In this document: piece by piece, positions 13,501 to 23,851 of the stretch
How the letters are laid out: each line of letters starts with the position of its first letter
Position numbering within the stretch: position 1 is the first letter of the stretch
Assembly: GCA_005765155.1 (NCBI GenBank)
Contig: VCCP01000002.1
Coordinates: 4,216,001-4,280,000 of the forward strand
Reading direction: 5' to 3'
Source of the DNA: Zelopaecilomyces penicillatus
Lineage: Eukaryota; Ascomycota; Sordariomycetes; Hypocreales; Pseudodiploosporaceae
DNA length: 64,000 nt
The notes under the pieces: generated by a model
Database searches by the model: none
What the model saw: only the letters and a program-made list of their open reading frames with translations
What the model was told of the DNA's origin: nothing
Made by a program: the position numbers and the translations under genes

Positions 13501-13907
13501 TGGGTTCGACAGACCGGCCTGCATTTTTGCTCAGCTATCTGGTCACCGACCCCCTCGAAGGCAACTACAACACGTATGTGAGCAACCAGTCCGGTATGCA
13601 CGATGTCGACCCATCAGACTGGGACCGATGGTGTGAGTACATACTATTCAAGAACCTCAAGCGTGTAGGCTACGCTCGTGTTAGCAGAAGCACCATTACA
13701 GATACGGAGCTACAAACCGCGAAGTTTGTGATTCCCAAGTCAGCGGGCGAGATAACAGAACTGGAGGCTCGTCCGGCGGATGAGCGCAACAGGCGGGCTC
13801 AAGAGAAGGACGTGCCAGAAGGCTGGCGATACCCAGCCATGTTCAGAGGCAAGGGGGTGAGAAACCACAGATACCACGTGTTTAACGAGCCACGATACTA
13901 CAACTAA
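10527..13907 (+). CDS. CWH43: CWH43 GPI-anchor lipid-remodelling protein
   Basis: Eight exons: 10527-10617, 10709-10876, 10940-11272, 11334-11460, 11557-11598, 11657-11753, 11811-11856 and 11914-13907. All phases agree and give 965 aa. Cwh43 replaces the diacylglycerol of GPI anchors with ceramide in the ER and affects cell-wall integrity. The N-terminal part is a multi-pass domain related to FRAG1/DRAM/PGAP2 (HYHKIVQNEFYGYPDEWFPS, then SATIGDRYPERS). The middle is polytopic (WYFPLWHMGISGFEAF). The C-terminal ~300 residues are an endonuclease/exonuclease/phosphatase-like domain (DVIGLLESD, GPGPNKHTWGAALLSKFPI), corresponding to the part encoded separately as PGAP2IP in animals. Odd points: two tiny exons (42 and 46 nt) and a gttggt donor at 11273. 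The ATG at 10527 begins MASKYKDKDG just before the first conserved block. Confidence 0.93.
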
Positions 13908-15476
13908 GGTGCACCCGACCTAAAAAAAAAATACATATTCATATATAAAAGAGTGGGAAGGCTGGGTCGAGAATTGTGGCGATGTGGGAAAATGGCTGTA
14001 TTGACTAACGAACTTTTTGGAGCAAGATCCTAATACACTCGAAATAATGAACTTGGTATAATATCTAACTACTCGTAGTAGTGCATGCATAAGGACCAAC
14101 TTGGTCGGGAAAATGTGCAGACCTCGACGCCATAATCATGGAAAGGGTTAAAAGACTGACCATCCGCCCAATGAATTAAGAGGGATGGATAGTTGCTGAG
14201 GTTCCGACTTTGCAACGATGCAAATTGTGGAAAATCCCACCCTGGGAAGCACGTATTCGTCTAGGTAGAAAAAGTGATTGATTACTATGCCTGCTATACG
14301 GGCCTCGGTTCCCCGCTAGGCTATTCATTTACCCTCTTTTAACTTACCAATCATGCAAGCCTCAAGCGCTGTCAGCGTCAGCTTGCCTAAACGGCTGATA
14401 GACTGGGCAGCGCGCCAATGGTGGTAGCATCGAAGCTGTGGAAGGGGGACCCACGCCGGGCCGATAAAAGTGGGTTTTTGCTGGAGACGGGCGGCAGTCC
14501 TCGGCACGGACTTGGTAGAAACGGTACAACGATTTGAGCGACCTCCCTCTGGTCAGGCAAGCTGCGTTCCCCCCCTCAGCGGAACAAGGCGGAATTGGTT
14601 CCCACGACGGCTTAAATCGCTGCCCGCGTCTCACCGTGTCCGAAAAATTCACCCAGTGGCGAGCAAGGGGAACGGGATGACGAGTTTTTTTTCCCCCTTT
14701 GCGCTGACGATAAGTGTGTTGTGTCGTGGTGTGTGCGGATATCCGTTTTCAGTAGGCGCCCGCACACTTTCCCATGTTCTTTTTTTCCCTTCACGCCGTC
14801 CGCATACGAGACATGGATGTTGTAAGAGGATCAAGGGTGAGATAATCAGCTTTTTTAGAAAGGAATTCTGCTGTCTTGGTTTCTGTGAAATATGAACAAA
14901 CTCAAAGAAACAAAAAAGTGTCTGTGGAGCAAAAGCTAGGCGTCGTGGGGCTGAGAAATGCAGATGCGCTCATTGATTGATCATTCGGGCGTCCCCATCG
15001 AGAAAGGCTATCAGGTAATGGAAATGTAGGTTACAGTGGATGTTGCTTCACCCAACATACTGCATGATGGGCATTTTTGCTGGCGTAGTCGCGTGCCCAC
15101 AGTGTTGGTAGCCTGAGTCTTTGTTTGGTGCTCCAATGCGCTGTTGTTTCGTGGGTACGAGCACAGTGACAGCTCCACACCCCCGAGACTCCCGGCGCCG
15201 TGGATGCATTACAGCTCTAGACGTAATTGGCCAGCCACGCCATTGGCACAATCGATAAGTCTCAGGGCTAGCTTATGTGCCGTGGAAAGCCGACAGGGCG
15301 GGCTGCATCGTTCGATTCAGTTTCTTGCGAGTGTGAGAGGCAGGTGCTACTGCCAGAAAAAGTTTATGAAGCTCGTATTCTGGCCGTGACTTTTCCTCCT
15401 GCCCACCTTTGACTCAAGCCTCTTCTTCTTCTTCGTTTTCATCCCCAAGAACGACGAAGAGGAAACAAAACTCATC
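13908..15476. other. Intergenic: CWH43 3' flank and P450 promoter
   Basis: About 1.57 kb without a supportable gene. It begins with an A9 tract and an AT-rich CWH43 3' end. Pyrimidine-rich sequence (ctcttcttcttcttcg, near 15419-15434) immediately precedes the P450 start and is typical of a fungal core promoter/leader. Confidence 0.5.
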
Positions 15477-17441
15477 ATGGCGATCGATTTACAACATGTG
15501 TGGATGTGGCTGGGTGTTTTGGTGGGCGGAGGAGCAGTCTATGTAAGTTCTTCAATTCATGCGCCATCCAGCTCGCTTGCTTCGCTGCTCTTTCCTCCCT
15601 CTGCTTTCTCTTTTGCGAAGCTTGAGGGGGGAAATCTCGAGCTGAGCAGTGGGAAGTCTCGCTGTTCATTGCTAATATGAGCACGCCAGACCCTCGGACT
15701 CGTCGTCTACAGACTCTTTTTCCACCCCCTCGCCAAATACCCGGGCCCGCTGCTCGCCAAACTCACGGACGCTTATCAGCTCTACCATGCCTACAAGGGT
15801 GACCGCCACCTGGAGTTTTGGCGCATGCACCAGAAATATGGTACGTATGAGCTTATGTGCATGACAATAAACACCCCCCCTCGTTTGTGTACATATGTGC
15901 GTGCTCTTATATGGCGACGACTGACCTGAGATTGATTTTTCTAGGCAAATTCGTTCGTTTCGGGCCCAACTCGCTCTCAATCAACTCCAACACGGCTCTG
16001 AAGGAGATTTACGGCTTCCGGTCCAATGTTCGCAAGGCTGAATTTTACGACGCCTTTGTTCACCCTGCCGCGAACACTCACAACACCCGCGACAAGGATG
16101 TTCACGCCCGCAAGCGCCGCGTTTTGTCCCACGCCTTTTCTGAGAGCGCCATGAAGGAGATGCAGCGATACATTCTTGGAAATGTGCGCACCTTTTGTGA
16201 ACAAATCGGATTTAGCGATGGCGGAGAGGACTCCAAAGGCTGGTCGAAGCCGAGGAACATGGCTGACTGGTGCAACTACCTTGCCATGGATATTCTGGGT
16301 GATTTGAGCTTTGGCAAGGCATTCCATATGCTGGAGCGTCCCGACAACCGTTTCGCTCTCGAGTTGGTTGAGGCTGCTACTACTCGCCACCTGATTGTGA
16401 GACTTGATACAAATTCTTCATCTTACGCTGGACTTTGATGCTAATATATGCGCTTGCTAGTGTGGAACGATGCCCATTGTCGACAAGCTCAAGATTGACA
16501 AGTTTTTGTTCCCAAAACTGGCTGCTGGCCGTTCCAGATACATGGCTTACAGCAAGAGCCAGTTGACCGAGCGAACTAAGCTTGGAGAGGAGACTGACCG
16601 CCGCGATTTCTTCTACTACTTGCTCAAGGCCCGTGATCCTGAAACCGGCCAGGGATTCACTCTCCCCGAACTTTGGGGTGAATCTAATCTGCTGTAAGTG
16701 TATTTTCTGAAATCTGCAAGAGAGACGAACTTTGCCGCTCACATACTCACTTTTAGCATCATCGCCGGTTCTGACACTACTTCCACTGCCATGGCCGCAA
16801 CCCTTTTCTACTTGGTTCGCAACCCGCACGCTCTAGCCAAGGTTCAGGAGGAGATCCGTGCCAAGTTTAACGATGTTGAGGATATTATTCATGGTCCCAC
16901 CCTTAACACATGCACCTATCTCCGTGCTTGTATTGACGAAGCCATGCGTTTATCTCCTTCTGTTGGTGGCATTCTGCCTCGTGAAATCCTCCCCGGCGGA
17001 ATGACAATTGATGGCGAGACCCTTCCTGCTGGTACTGTTGTTGGAACTCCCCACTACACCGTGCAACACAACGAAGCCTATCACCCAATGCCTTACAACT
17101 ACGTTCCTGAGCGCTGGATCAGCGGCTCTGTGCGGCCATCGGATGGAACCACCATTACAGAGGATGACGTTGCCAAAGCCGCAAGCGCTTTCTGCCCTTT
17201 CAGCATCGGACCCCGCGGCTGCATCGGCAAGGCTTTGGCTTACGTCGAGATGATGACGACCCTGGCGCGTACTATTTACCTTTATGATATGCGAAAGGCT
17301 GTTGGCGTCGAAGATCCCTCCGAGGGCCGTCCTGATCTGGAATGGGGCCGACAGCGCAACACGGAGTTCCAGCTGATAGACACTTTTACCAGTGCCAAGT
17401 CTGGGCCTATCGTCGAGTTCAGGAAGGTTACCAAGGCCTAG
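15477..17441 (+). CDS. Cytochrome P450 monooxygenase (isotrichodermin C-15 hydroxylase / CYP65-like)
   Basis: Five exons, 15477-15542, 15690-15840, 15945-16396, 16461-16693 and 16757-17441, give 528 aa. The first exon encodes an N-terminal membrane anchor (WMWLGVLVGGGAVY), indicating an ER-bound enzyme. P450 landmarks appear in order: proline-rich hinge FFHPLAKYPGPLL, I-helix AGSDTTST, K-helix ExxR in EAMRL, PERW, and the heme loop FSIGPRGCIG with the ligand cysteine at about residue 456. General resemblance, notably YGFRSNVRKAEFYDAF and HARKRRVLSHAFS, is to fungal P450s annotated as isotrichodermin C-15 hydroxylase or benzoate 4-monooxygenase. The substrate cannot be read from sequence. No secondary-metabolite backbone gene lies nearby, so this is a stand-alone P450, perhaps for detoxification (inference). 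Confidence 0.93.
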
Positions 17442-18094
17442 ACTCATACTGCGCATTTATTTTGATTGATTTTAAGAGACTGCCAATGCCAGACCTTTCT
17501 GGACGTATGGTGGGAAAGTGTTGCTTCTCAATGACCATAATGACATAATGGAGTTAGAGGATAGGATCTACCTACTTAGTAGTTAAGGGTAAAAAAGATA
17601 GCGAAATTTAATTTAAAAAAGTTTAAAATTGAAGATCATTGTGCCATGAGTATTTTTGAAGTAGCGTCATCTATGCTTTACATAACAAGGCTGGCTGTGT
17701 TCGTTGTAATAATGGCCGATTCTACCTCAGGATGCTACAGTACGTTAGCAATGATGTTTGCGCCAGTCTGCTTTTTCCGAGGAGGTTGGGGGTGAAACAA
17801 GGGAGCTGGCCCTTGACGCATCAACGGGTATTATTGGTCACCAACCTACTGATTGGAGGGGCGCTAAGCACCGCTAAAGTCGACCCGCCGAGGCTGGCGA
17901 GGCTGATCGCGTTTATGGGGTCATTTTTCAATTTGCGATCGAGACCCGCTTCATTCACGGTATCAGCAACATCTATAGCAACGAAAGCTTCGAAGCGGCG
18001 ATATTACGACTATACCCCACAAGTGCTGAGCCTCACGAAATGGCCTAGCCCGTTATAAGGCAACAACAATTCGCGTTCGAGCCGACCATCGACC
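17442..18094. other. Intergenic: P450 3' flank and nucleoporin promoter
   Basis: About 650 bp with an AT-rich block at roughly 17585-17640, likely terminator/3' UTR of the P450. No gene recognised. Confidence 0.5.
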
Positions 18095-20176
18095 ATGGCT
18101 CTCTGCAGATTCTACCAGCAAGGCTATTGCAAGTTTGGCAGTTCGTAACCCCCCCAAAAGATGCCAGAGTCGTCACAGGCCGCTTTGTCTCATTTGCAGC
18201 TTCTGGGATATAAAGTGGCAGGTGAATATTGCTAGGAAATGAAGCTGATCTTAATGCTTGCCGTGTAGGTAATTGCCGATTTGAACATCCCTCCAACGGT
18301 GGTGGTGGTGGGAACAACAATCGCGACCAGACGACGAATAATCGCTTTGGAGCACTGGGAGGCACTGCCAACGGAGGAGGCCAAAATGCGCATCGTATGA
18401 CCTGCCGATTCTGATTCGAGCAAGAAACCAAGGGCGAGACATTGACTTCAACGCAGAAAACAAGTACAACATATCGGGAGAGACTATTGAGAAGGACCTC
18501 ACGACTGAGTTGCCTTCTTGGATACTGTCAGCCTACGCTCCAGGCAGGGATGCCCCAGATCAGCTGTTTGGGGGTTATCCACGTGAGCAGAGCTTCGAAG
18601 AGCTTCGTCTTCACTATATGACAGGGAAGGCGTCCGGGAATGAGCAACAGGCAGTAAGTATGCAGCTACGTCGTTGAGGCAAAGGCTACAAGAATTGGTG
18701 TGCTAACCCGAGAAGTTGAATGAAGCACAGGAACTCTACCAGAATGCGAAGCAACAGATGGAAAGTGCAGTCCGAAACGTGAGTGATGCAGTCCGGTTCA
18801 TCGTCGAGGGAGAAAACAGGCACCCAAATCGTAACGACATCTGCCGAGAGGGGACACAGGGTGCCCCCTTTGGAGAATTCTTGGTAGGGAAGCGGCAGAT
18901 AGGAGGAAGCTCTGGGGCGATGTCATCGGACAGACCAGGCTTAAGCTCACCATCACCATTCGGCGCGAATGCGGCGACTTCAAATAGTAACGCCTTCGGA
19001 CAGCCTTCGACTCTTGGACAACGACCGAATCCCTTTGGCCAACCTTCGCAGCCTTCACAGCCGGCTTCAGCCTTTGGCCAGCCAGCCCAGCCTGGATCTG
19101 CTTTTGGGCAAAGCAATCAACAATCTGCGCCCTTTGGACAATCTGCTCAACCCATATCTGCCTTTGGCCAACCGTCGCAGCCGACTGCGTCTGCTTTCGG
19201 GCAGCCATCTACTCTTGGAGCCAAAGCCAGTCCCTTTGGAGCTCCAGCTTTTGGACAACCATCGCAGCCAGGCACACAGGCCAATGTCTTTGGTCAACCT
19301 CAGCAGCAGCAGCAGCAGCAGCAGACACAATCCAATGCCTTTGGCCAACCAAGCCAACTCGGACAGAAACCAAACCCCTTTGCGTCTAATGCAAATTCTG
19401 GCGCGAGCCCGTTTGCCGCAGCGAGTAACAATACCAACAATACAGCTGTGCCAAATCCATTTGGAGCGCCCAGCTCGAATCAGCAAAACGCAGCAGCAAA
19501 TCCATTTGCGTCTACCACGGCCAACCAAAGTAACAATGTGCCGAATCCATTTGGGCAGGCAGCACCACAGCAGCAAGGGTCGAGCCCTTTTGGTCAGCCC
19601 TCAGCACCAACTGCCAATCCATTCGCATCTACAAATGGAGCACCGGCACCGAATGCTAGCAATCCATTTGCTCAACAGCAGCAGCCGCAGCAGCAGCAGC
19701 AGCAATCCGGCTTTGCGACCCAAAGCAACCCATTTGGACAACAAACATCGAATGCTAACACAGCATCCGCTTCCCCTTTTGCAGCAGCACAATCTCAGCA
19801 GCAGGCCCAGGCCCCTAATAGCAATAACACGGGGGCTTCTTCAACCAGCCCATACCCCCCTGGAAGTACGAAACAACATCCTCCGGTCACGAGTTACAGC
19901 TCTAAGGGCATGGACGGCCGGTTGAATATGTTCCAGGGCAAGCCTGTGGCCTATAAAGACGACATTCCCGGCATCCGTGCCTTCGATGGGACATGGTCGC
20001 GTATTTGGTTTCCAGATGGGCCACCAGCCTATTATAAGGACACGGAGTTGCCGCGAAACCAGTACGACGAGAAGTCCATAGTACAGTGGACTGCATTTGC
20101 TCAGACAGGGGCGTTCGCGGATGGCATGATGCCGGACCTGCCACCGCCACGAGAGTGTACGCAATGGAATTTCTGA
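18095..20176 (+). CDS. FG-repeat nucleoporin with CCCH zinc finger (Nup42/Amo1-like)
   Basis: Four exons, 18095-18140, 18269-18394, 18457-18653 and 18716-20176; 609 aa. The first two exons together form a CCCH finger, C4-x7-C-x5-C-x3-H (CRFYQQGYC...NCRFEH), split by the first intron. A conserved block WILSAYAPGRDAPDQLFGGY and EQSFEELRLHYMT follows. The central ~300 residues are Gln/Ser/Pro-rich with many AFGQP, NPFG and SPFG repeats. A conserved tail ends in PRECTQWNF. This matches animal NUPL2/hCG1 and the fungal Nup42/Amo1 family, which sit on the cytoplasmic face of the nuclear pore and act in mRNA export with Gle1/Dbp5. The intron at 18395-18456 was placed by frame and homology, because direct reading hits a stop at 18413. 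A (CAG)8 run at 19301-19324 encodes poly-Gln. Confidence 0.88.
19301..19324 (+). repeat. (CAG)8 microsatellite coding poly-Gln
   Basis: Eight uninterrupted CAG triplets in the FG-repeat part of the nucleoporin. A second impure CAG tract lies near 19677-19703. Both are likely length-variable between strains (inference). Confidence 0.9.
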
Positions 20177-20601
20177 ACAACGGGAGCAATGGGAACAAGT
20201 AGGTAGTCAAGATAGGGGACGTGGTGGGCCGATGGCGTTTATTCATAGTCTTTTTCGGATATAAAGCATTCTGGGGCGTTGCGGTTTGGAAGCAATGACA
20301 CTTGTTATAATAAATACATTGATAGTGTTCTTCCGGTCTTATGATGGGATGACTTGGGAATCGTATGTTGCCGAAAGATGAGCACATTGCACGATGTGTT
20401 ATTCATGAATGACGTGCTAAAGCAGTTGAGAACCTGACATGATTCATATACGGTAGGTGTAGGACCATCACGGAAGCGCAAATGTCTGCAAGTATTGCAC
20501 CCTTTTTTATATTTTGTCTACCTGAGCTGAACACCCAATCCATTCCTCTCCACGTTGAATCGCTGTACGTTGAAACGATCCATCGGAATTTAAGGAAGCA
20601 T
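20177..20601. other. Convergent 3' flanks (nucleoporin/RPS20)
   Basis: About 425 bp between convergent stop codons. AT-rich segments include aataaatacattg near 20309-20321. No gene seen. Confidence 0.5.
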
Positions 20602-21146
20602 TTAAGCAGCGATGGTGACCTCGACCTCAACACCGGCGTCGATGTTGACGATGATCTGCTTGACAACCTCGGTGGGGGCGTTGAGGCTGTTGTTGTTAGG
20701 TTAGCGATTGTGCGATTAAGCCTTGAATATATCAGAGAGAGATGAAAACGTACTCAATGAGACGCTTGTGAATGCGCATCTCGAAGCAATCCCAGGTCTT
20801 GGAACCCTCACCGCAAGGGGTCTTACGGGGAGTGACGGTCAAACGCTTGGTGGGCAGACGGACGGGACCCTTGGCGCGAAGGTCCTTGTTCTTGGCTCGG
20901 TCGATGATCTCAGTGCAGACCTTCTCGAGAACCTGGACCTTGCGGGAGGACAAGGTGATACGGATCTTGTGGCTCTTCTGCAAAGTGAGTGTCAGTCAAT
21001 CAGTCAAGTCAAGTCAAGTCAAGTCAAGTCTTCTTGTATTTCCCATTGCTGCGAAAGGGAGAGCGCAAGTCGAGTAAGGGTCGGCATAAGAAAATATAAC
21101 ATACAGGAGCGTCAGAGTGGTCCTTCTCGGGCTTTTGGTAAGACAT
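20602..21146 (-). CDS. RPS20: 40S ribosomal protein S20 (uS10)
   Basis: Three exons, 21146-21105, 20977-20754 and 20686-20602; 116 aa, normal for eukaryotic S20. It lies in the 40S head near the mRNA entry region and corresponds to bacterial S10. Diagnostic stretches are KIRITLSSRKVQVLE, GPVRLPTKRLTVTPRKTPCGEG, FEMRIHKRLI and the tail VEVEVTIAA. The first exon holds only 14 codons (MSYQKPEKDHSDAP), a common arrangement for fungal ribosomal protein genes. Intron 1 (20978-21104) carries an AGTCA tandem repeat. The leader just upstream contains a 14 nt G run on the + strand, so C on the mRNA sense strand. Confidence 0.96.
21001..21030. repeat. AGTCA pentanucleotide repeat in RPS20 intron 1
   Basis: Five or more tandem copies of the pentamer (cagtcaagtcaagtcaagtc...), extending in degenerate form to about 20992. 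It lies wholly inside the first intron. Confidence 0.85.
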
Positions 21147-21749
21147 TTTGGGCGGCTTCACGACTCGAACGTACGTTGCGGCAAAGTGATGAAGGGTTTA
21201 GGAGATTTTGGGGGGGGGGGGGGTGTTTTATGGTTGGATGCGTTGAGTAGAAAGCTCTGAAGCCAATTCCCCAAGTCGCGAACTTTTTGGTGGGGTGGGT
21301 TGAATATCGGCAAACACTCTAGGGCTACGGTTGTGCGAGGCGCTAATCCATAAACAGAGTAGAAGCGTTTGGTTGCTGGAGTACGTACCTGCCTGGCGGG
21401 GAGGCCCTGTTCACACCAAACCTGATCCACATCCAGGCAGGGAAGTCGCAGCTGCAGTGAATCATCCGGCGATGGGACTCATACTGTAGTTAGAAGCAAG
21501 GCAGCTGCTAATGAGCTACTCATTGCCTTAAGCCTCGTTCCGAAGCCAAACGCAGGGCTGAACACAAGACAAAAACCCTCGTTTCCTTTTCTCTCACCAT
21601 TCGCCCTCCCAGCTGCATTCGTTTTCCATCTCCTTTTTGTTTGTTTGACATCAGGACATTGAAGCCCGCATCCGTCTACAGTACACACGACGAACTCTGG
21701 AGTAATTGCCCAACTACGTACCCAGTCTTGGTAGCTTCAGGACCCTCAA
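21147..21749. promoter_or_regulatory. Divergent promoter RPS20/CUE3-like
   Basis: About 600 bp separate the divergent starts. A G14 homopolymer lies at 21210-21223, about 65 bp upstream of the RPS20 ATG. On the coding strand this is a C run, as in pyrimidine-rich ribosomal protein leaders. No factor site was identified with confidence. Confidence 0.5.
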
Positions 21750-23801
21750 ATGACCAGCTCGCTTCCGCCATTTGCGCCGTTCCCCAAGGCAGAATGGCAG
21801 CAGCACTTGAGTCCGGCGGATTGGGAGTCCCTAGTGGACGCCTGGTGTACTCTCTTGTATGCTAGTTTGAGCTTGGATGATGCTAAATTCCAACGGCTGA
21901 TTCAAAACGATGAGTCTGTCGTGACGTTTGCGACAACCTTTGTTGAGGAGGCCGCTGCCGAGTCGAACTCATTAACAATTGTTTCAAAACGACTACTGAG
22001 ACCTGTCTTTCAGCTTATATCACGACTATTCACGCTGAAATCCGTTCGCGAGTTTCTAGACTTTAGCTTTCTCGCTGGGATTGCGAGGATATACCCAAAG
22101 AAACACTCAGCCCCGCTCCTATCACGCCTGTTCATCGACCATGCCTCTTCCATGGAAGCTGTCTTGACGTCTTTCAAAAAACTTCTCATTCCACACCTTG
22201 AATCTGGTATCAAGGGCAATCTCAAACTTGTGGAATCAAGTCTCAACAGCCTCAACCCTCTTCTTCATGTGTCCCCCGAAACATGTATGCTGCTCCTCGC
22301 TGGATCTGACTTCTTTGACGGTCTTGTTGTATGCTTTCGGGTGATGAATCCGCCTCTGCGCCAGGCTATCATCACTACGGTCTACCTCTCTCTAGTTGGC
22401 TTGACGGACGCAACTCCCCAAAAATGGTCTATGCTCAGTGACCAGCTGTTCGCAATGCAAACCGCAGCCGAGGCTCATAAAGCAGGTCCCATAAATGCCA
22501 ATGACTCGCTTGTTGCTGACCTTATCACGAATACGCCAATTCTTCGGCTTCTATTACGAAGAGCGGAAGCAGCGGGGGCTGCGACACCAAAGGTCAAATC
22601 TAGGATTACTGCACTAGGGGCATTCAAGAAGGGGGTCATGGTCCGACATAGACCGGCTACGAAGAAGAAAACTATCAAAGGAAAAGCAAAACAAAATAAT
22701 GAGGACATACAGGCAGAGATGCATATTCATAAGTTAGGCTTGATCACACAGATTCAGGATCTATTCCCTGATTTGGGAGCAGGATTTATATCCAAGTGCT
22801 TGGATGAATACGGGGAAGATGTTGAACAAGTGGTAGCAAACCTCCTTGGAGAATCATTAGCCCCTCATCTGGCAGCGGCAGACAGGAGCGAACAACTGTG
22901 CGTCTTCCCGAGATTAATTTCACTGAAATTTATTTGTATGGGCATATGCGTATGAAGACACAACTGACATGTTGACAGACTCTCTCATCACGATATCAAA
23001 CCACCTGTCGACATAGCGCCACAGTCGACGCCCCCACAACTTCCCACAAGACACAACATTTATGATGATGATGAATTTGATCGTCTAGCCGTCGATGTGG
23101 CCAAAGTTTCATTCGGCAAGAGGCCTGGAAAGACTGCCGATGACATCCTCAAGGACAGGTCTACAGCTCCAAACAAGGCCGCTATCCTTTCAGCCCTGGC
23201 GGCATTCGACTCCGATGACGACGAGCGTGATGATACTTACGATGCGGCGGATGTTGGCGGCACAGTGGACTCGACTAATCAAGAGGCAGATGGTGCCAAT
23301 GATGGCAATGAAGAAATCCTCTTCCGCGCGTTTCACACAGAACCGAAAGTTTTTGATAGAGATGCGGCTACAAGAAGAAGTGTTGCACGTGGAAGGCTGA
23401 GAGATGCGACAGGAATGGCAGATGAAGCCATCGAGGGGTGGGCAGTGATGATGGCGAGAAATCCACAGCAAAAGCGTAGACTTGAGGCCAAGTTCGCCTG
23501 GAGTGGCCAACAGGCCCAGCTCGAACCGACATCCTGGAAAGCAAGCCCGGCTGGTTCAGGGGCCGAGGAAGTAGATTCAGACGGGGTTGGCCCATCTAGA
23601 GGGGGCCGCGGCGGTCGAGGTGGCCGAGGGGGAGGACGGGGCCGTGGACGGGGAAGAGGAGGAAGTGTCACTGGTCCTACTGGTGAAAAGGGCACGGAAA
23701 CGGCCCGTAAGAGCAAGGAAGCCAACAAGGGCTCTCGGGCAAACCATAGTAGGAGGGATGCTCGTGCTAAGAAGATGGCTCGTGGTGGGTTTGCAGGCTG
23801 A
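21750..23801 (+). CDS. CUE3: CUE-domain ribosome quality-control protein (Cue3/ASCC2-like) with RGG tail
   Basis: Two exons, 21750-22897 and 22979-23801 (81 bp intron); 656 aa. The N-terminal ~300 residues are helical and match the ASCC2/Cue3 family (PFPKAEWQQHLSPADWESLVDAW at the start). A ubiquitin-binding CUE domain spans about 329-370 (IQDLFPDLGAGFISKCLDEY, then VVANLL). The C-terminal half has the conserved EEILFRAF and a basic, low-complexity end with an RGG/RG box at about 590-611. In yeast, Cue3/Rqt3 works with the Slh1 helicase and Rqt4 to split collided, ubiquitinated ribosomes; ASCC2 does this in animals and also acts in alkylation repair. Family assignment rests on domain order. 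The RGG tail suggests RNA binding (inference). The stop lies only 50 bp from the convergent stop of the next gene. Confidence 0.85.
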
Positions 23802-23851
23802 GGATGAGATACTTTCTTAAAAAGGCACATGACATCCTTCACAGTTCGTCA

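Noticed and set aside
19067..19576. Antisense 169-codon frame across the nucleoporin
   Set aside because: Low-complexity shadow of the CAG/CCA-rich repeats; no start context, splice structure or conserved motif.
18969..19925. 318-codon open frame overlapping the FG-repeat exon in another frame
   Set aside because: It is the Leu/Arg/Gln shadow of repetitive CAG-rich coding sequence; the FG frame has domain support and this one has none.
23333..23842. Antisense frame over the RGG region of the CUE3-like gene
   Set aside because: Pro/Arg-rich mirror of the GC-rich RGG codons.
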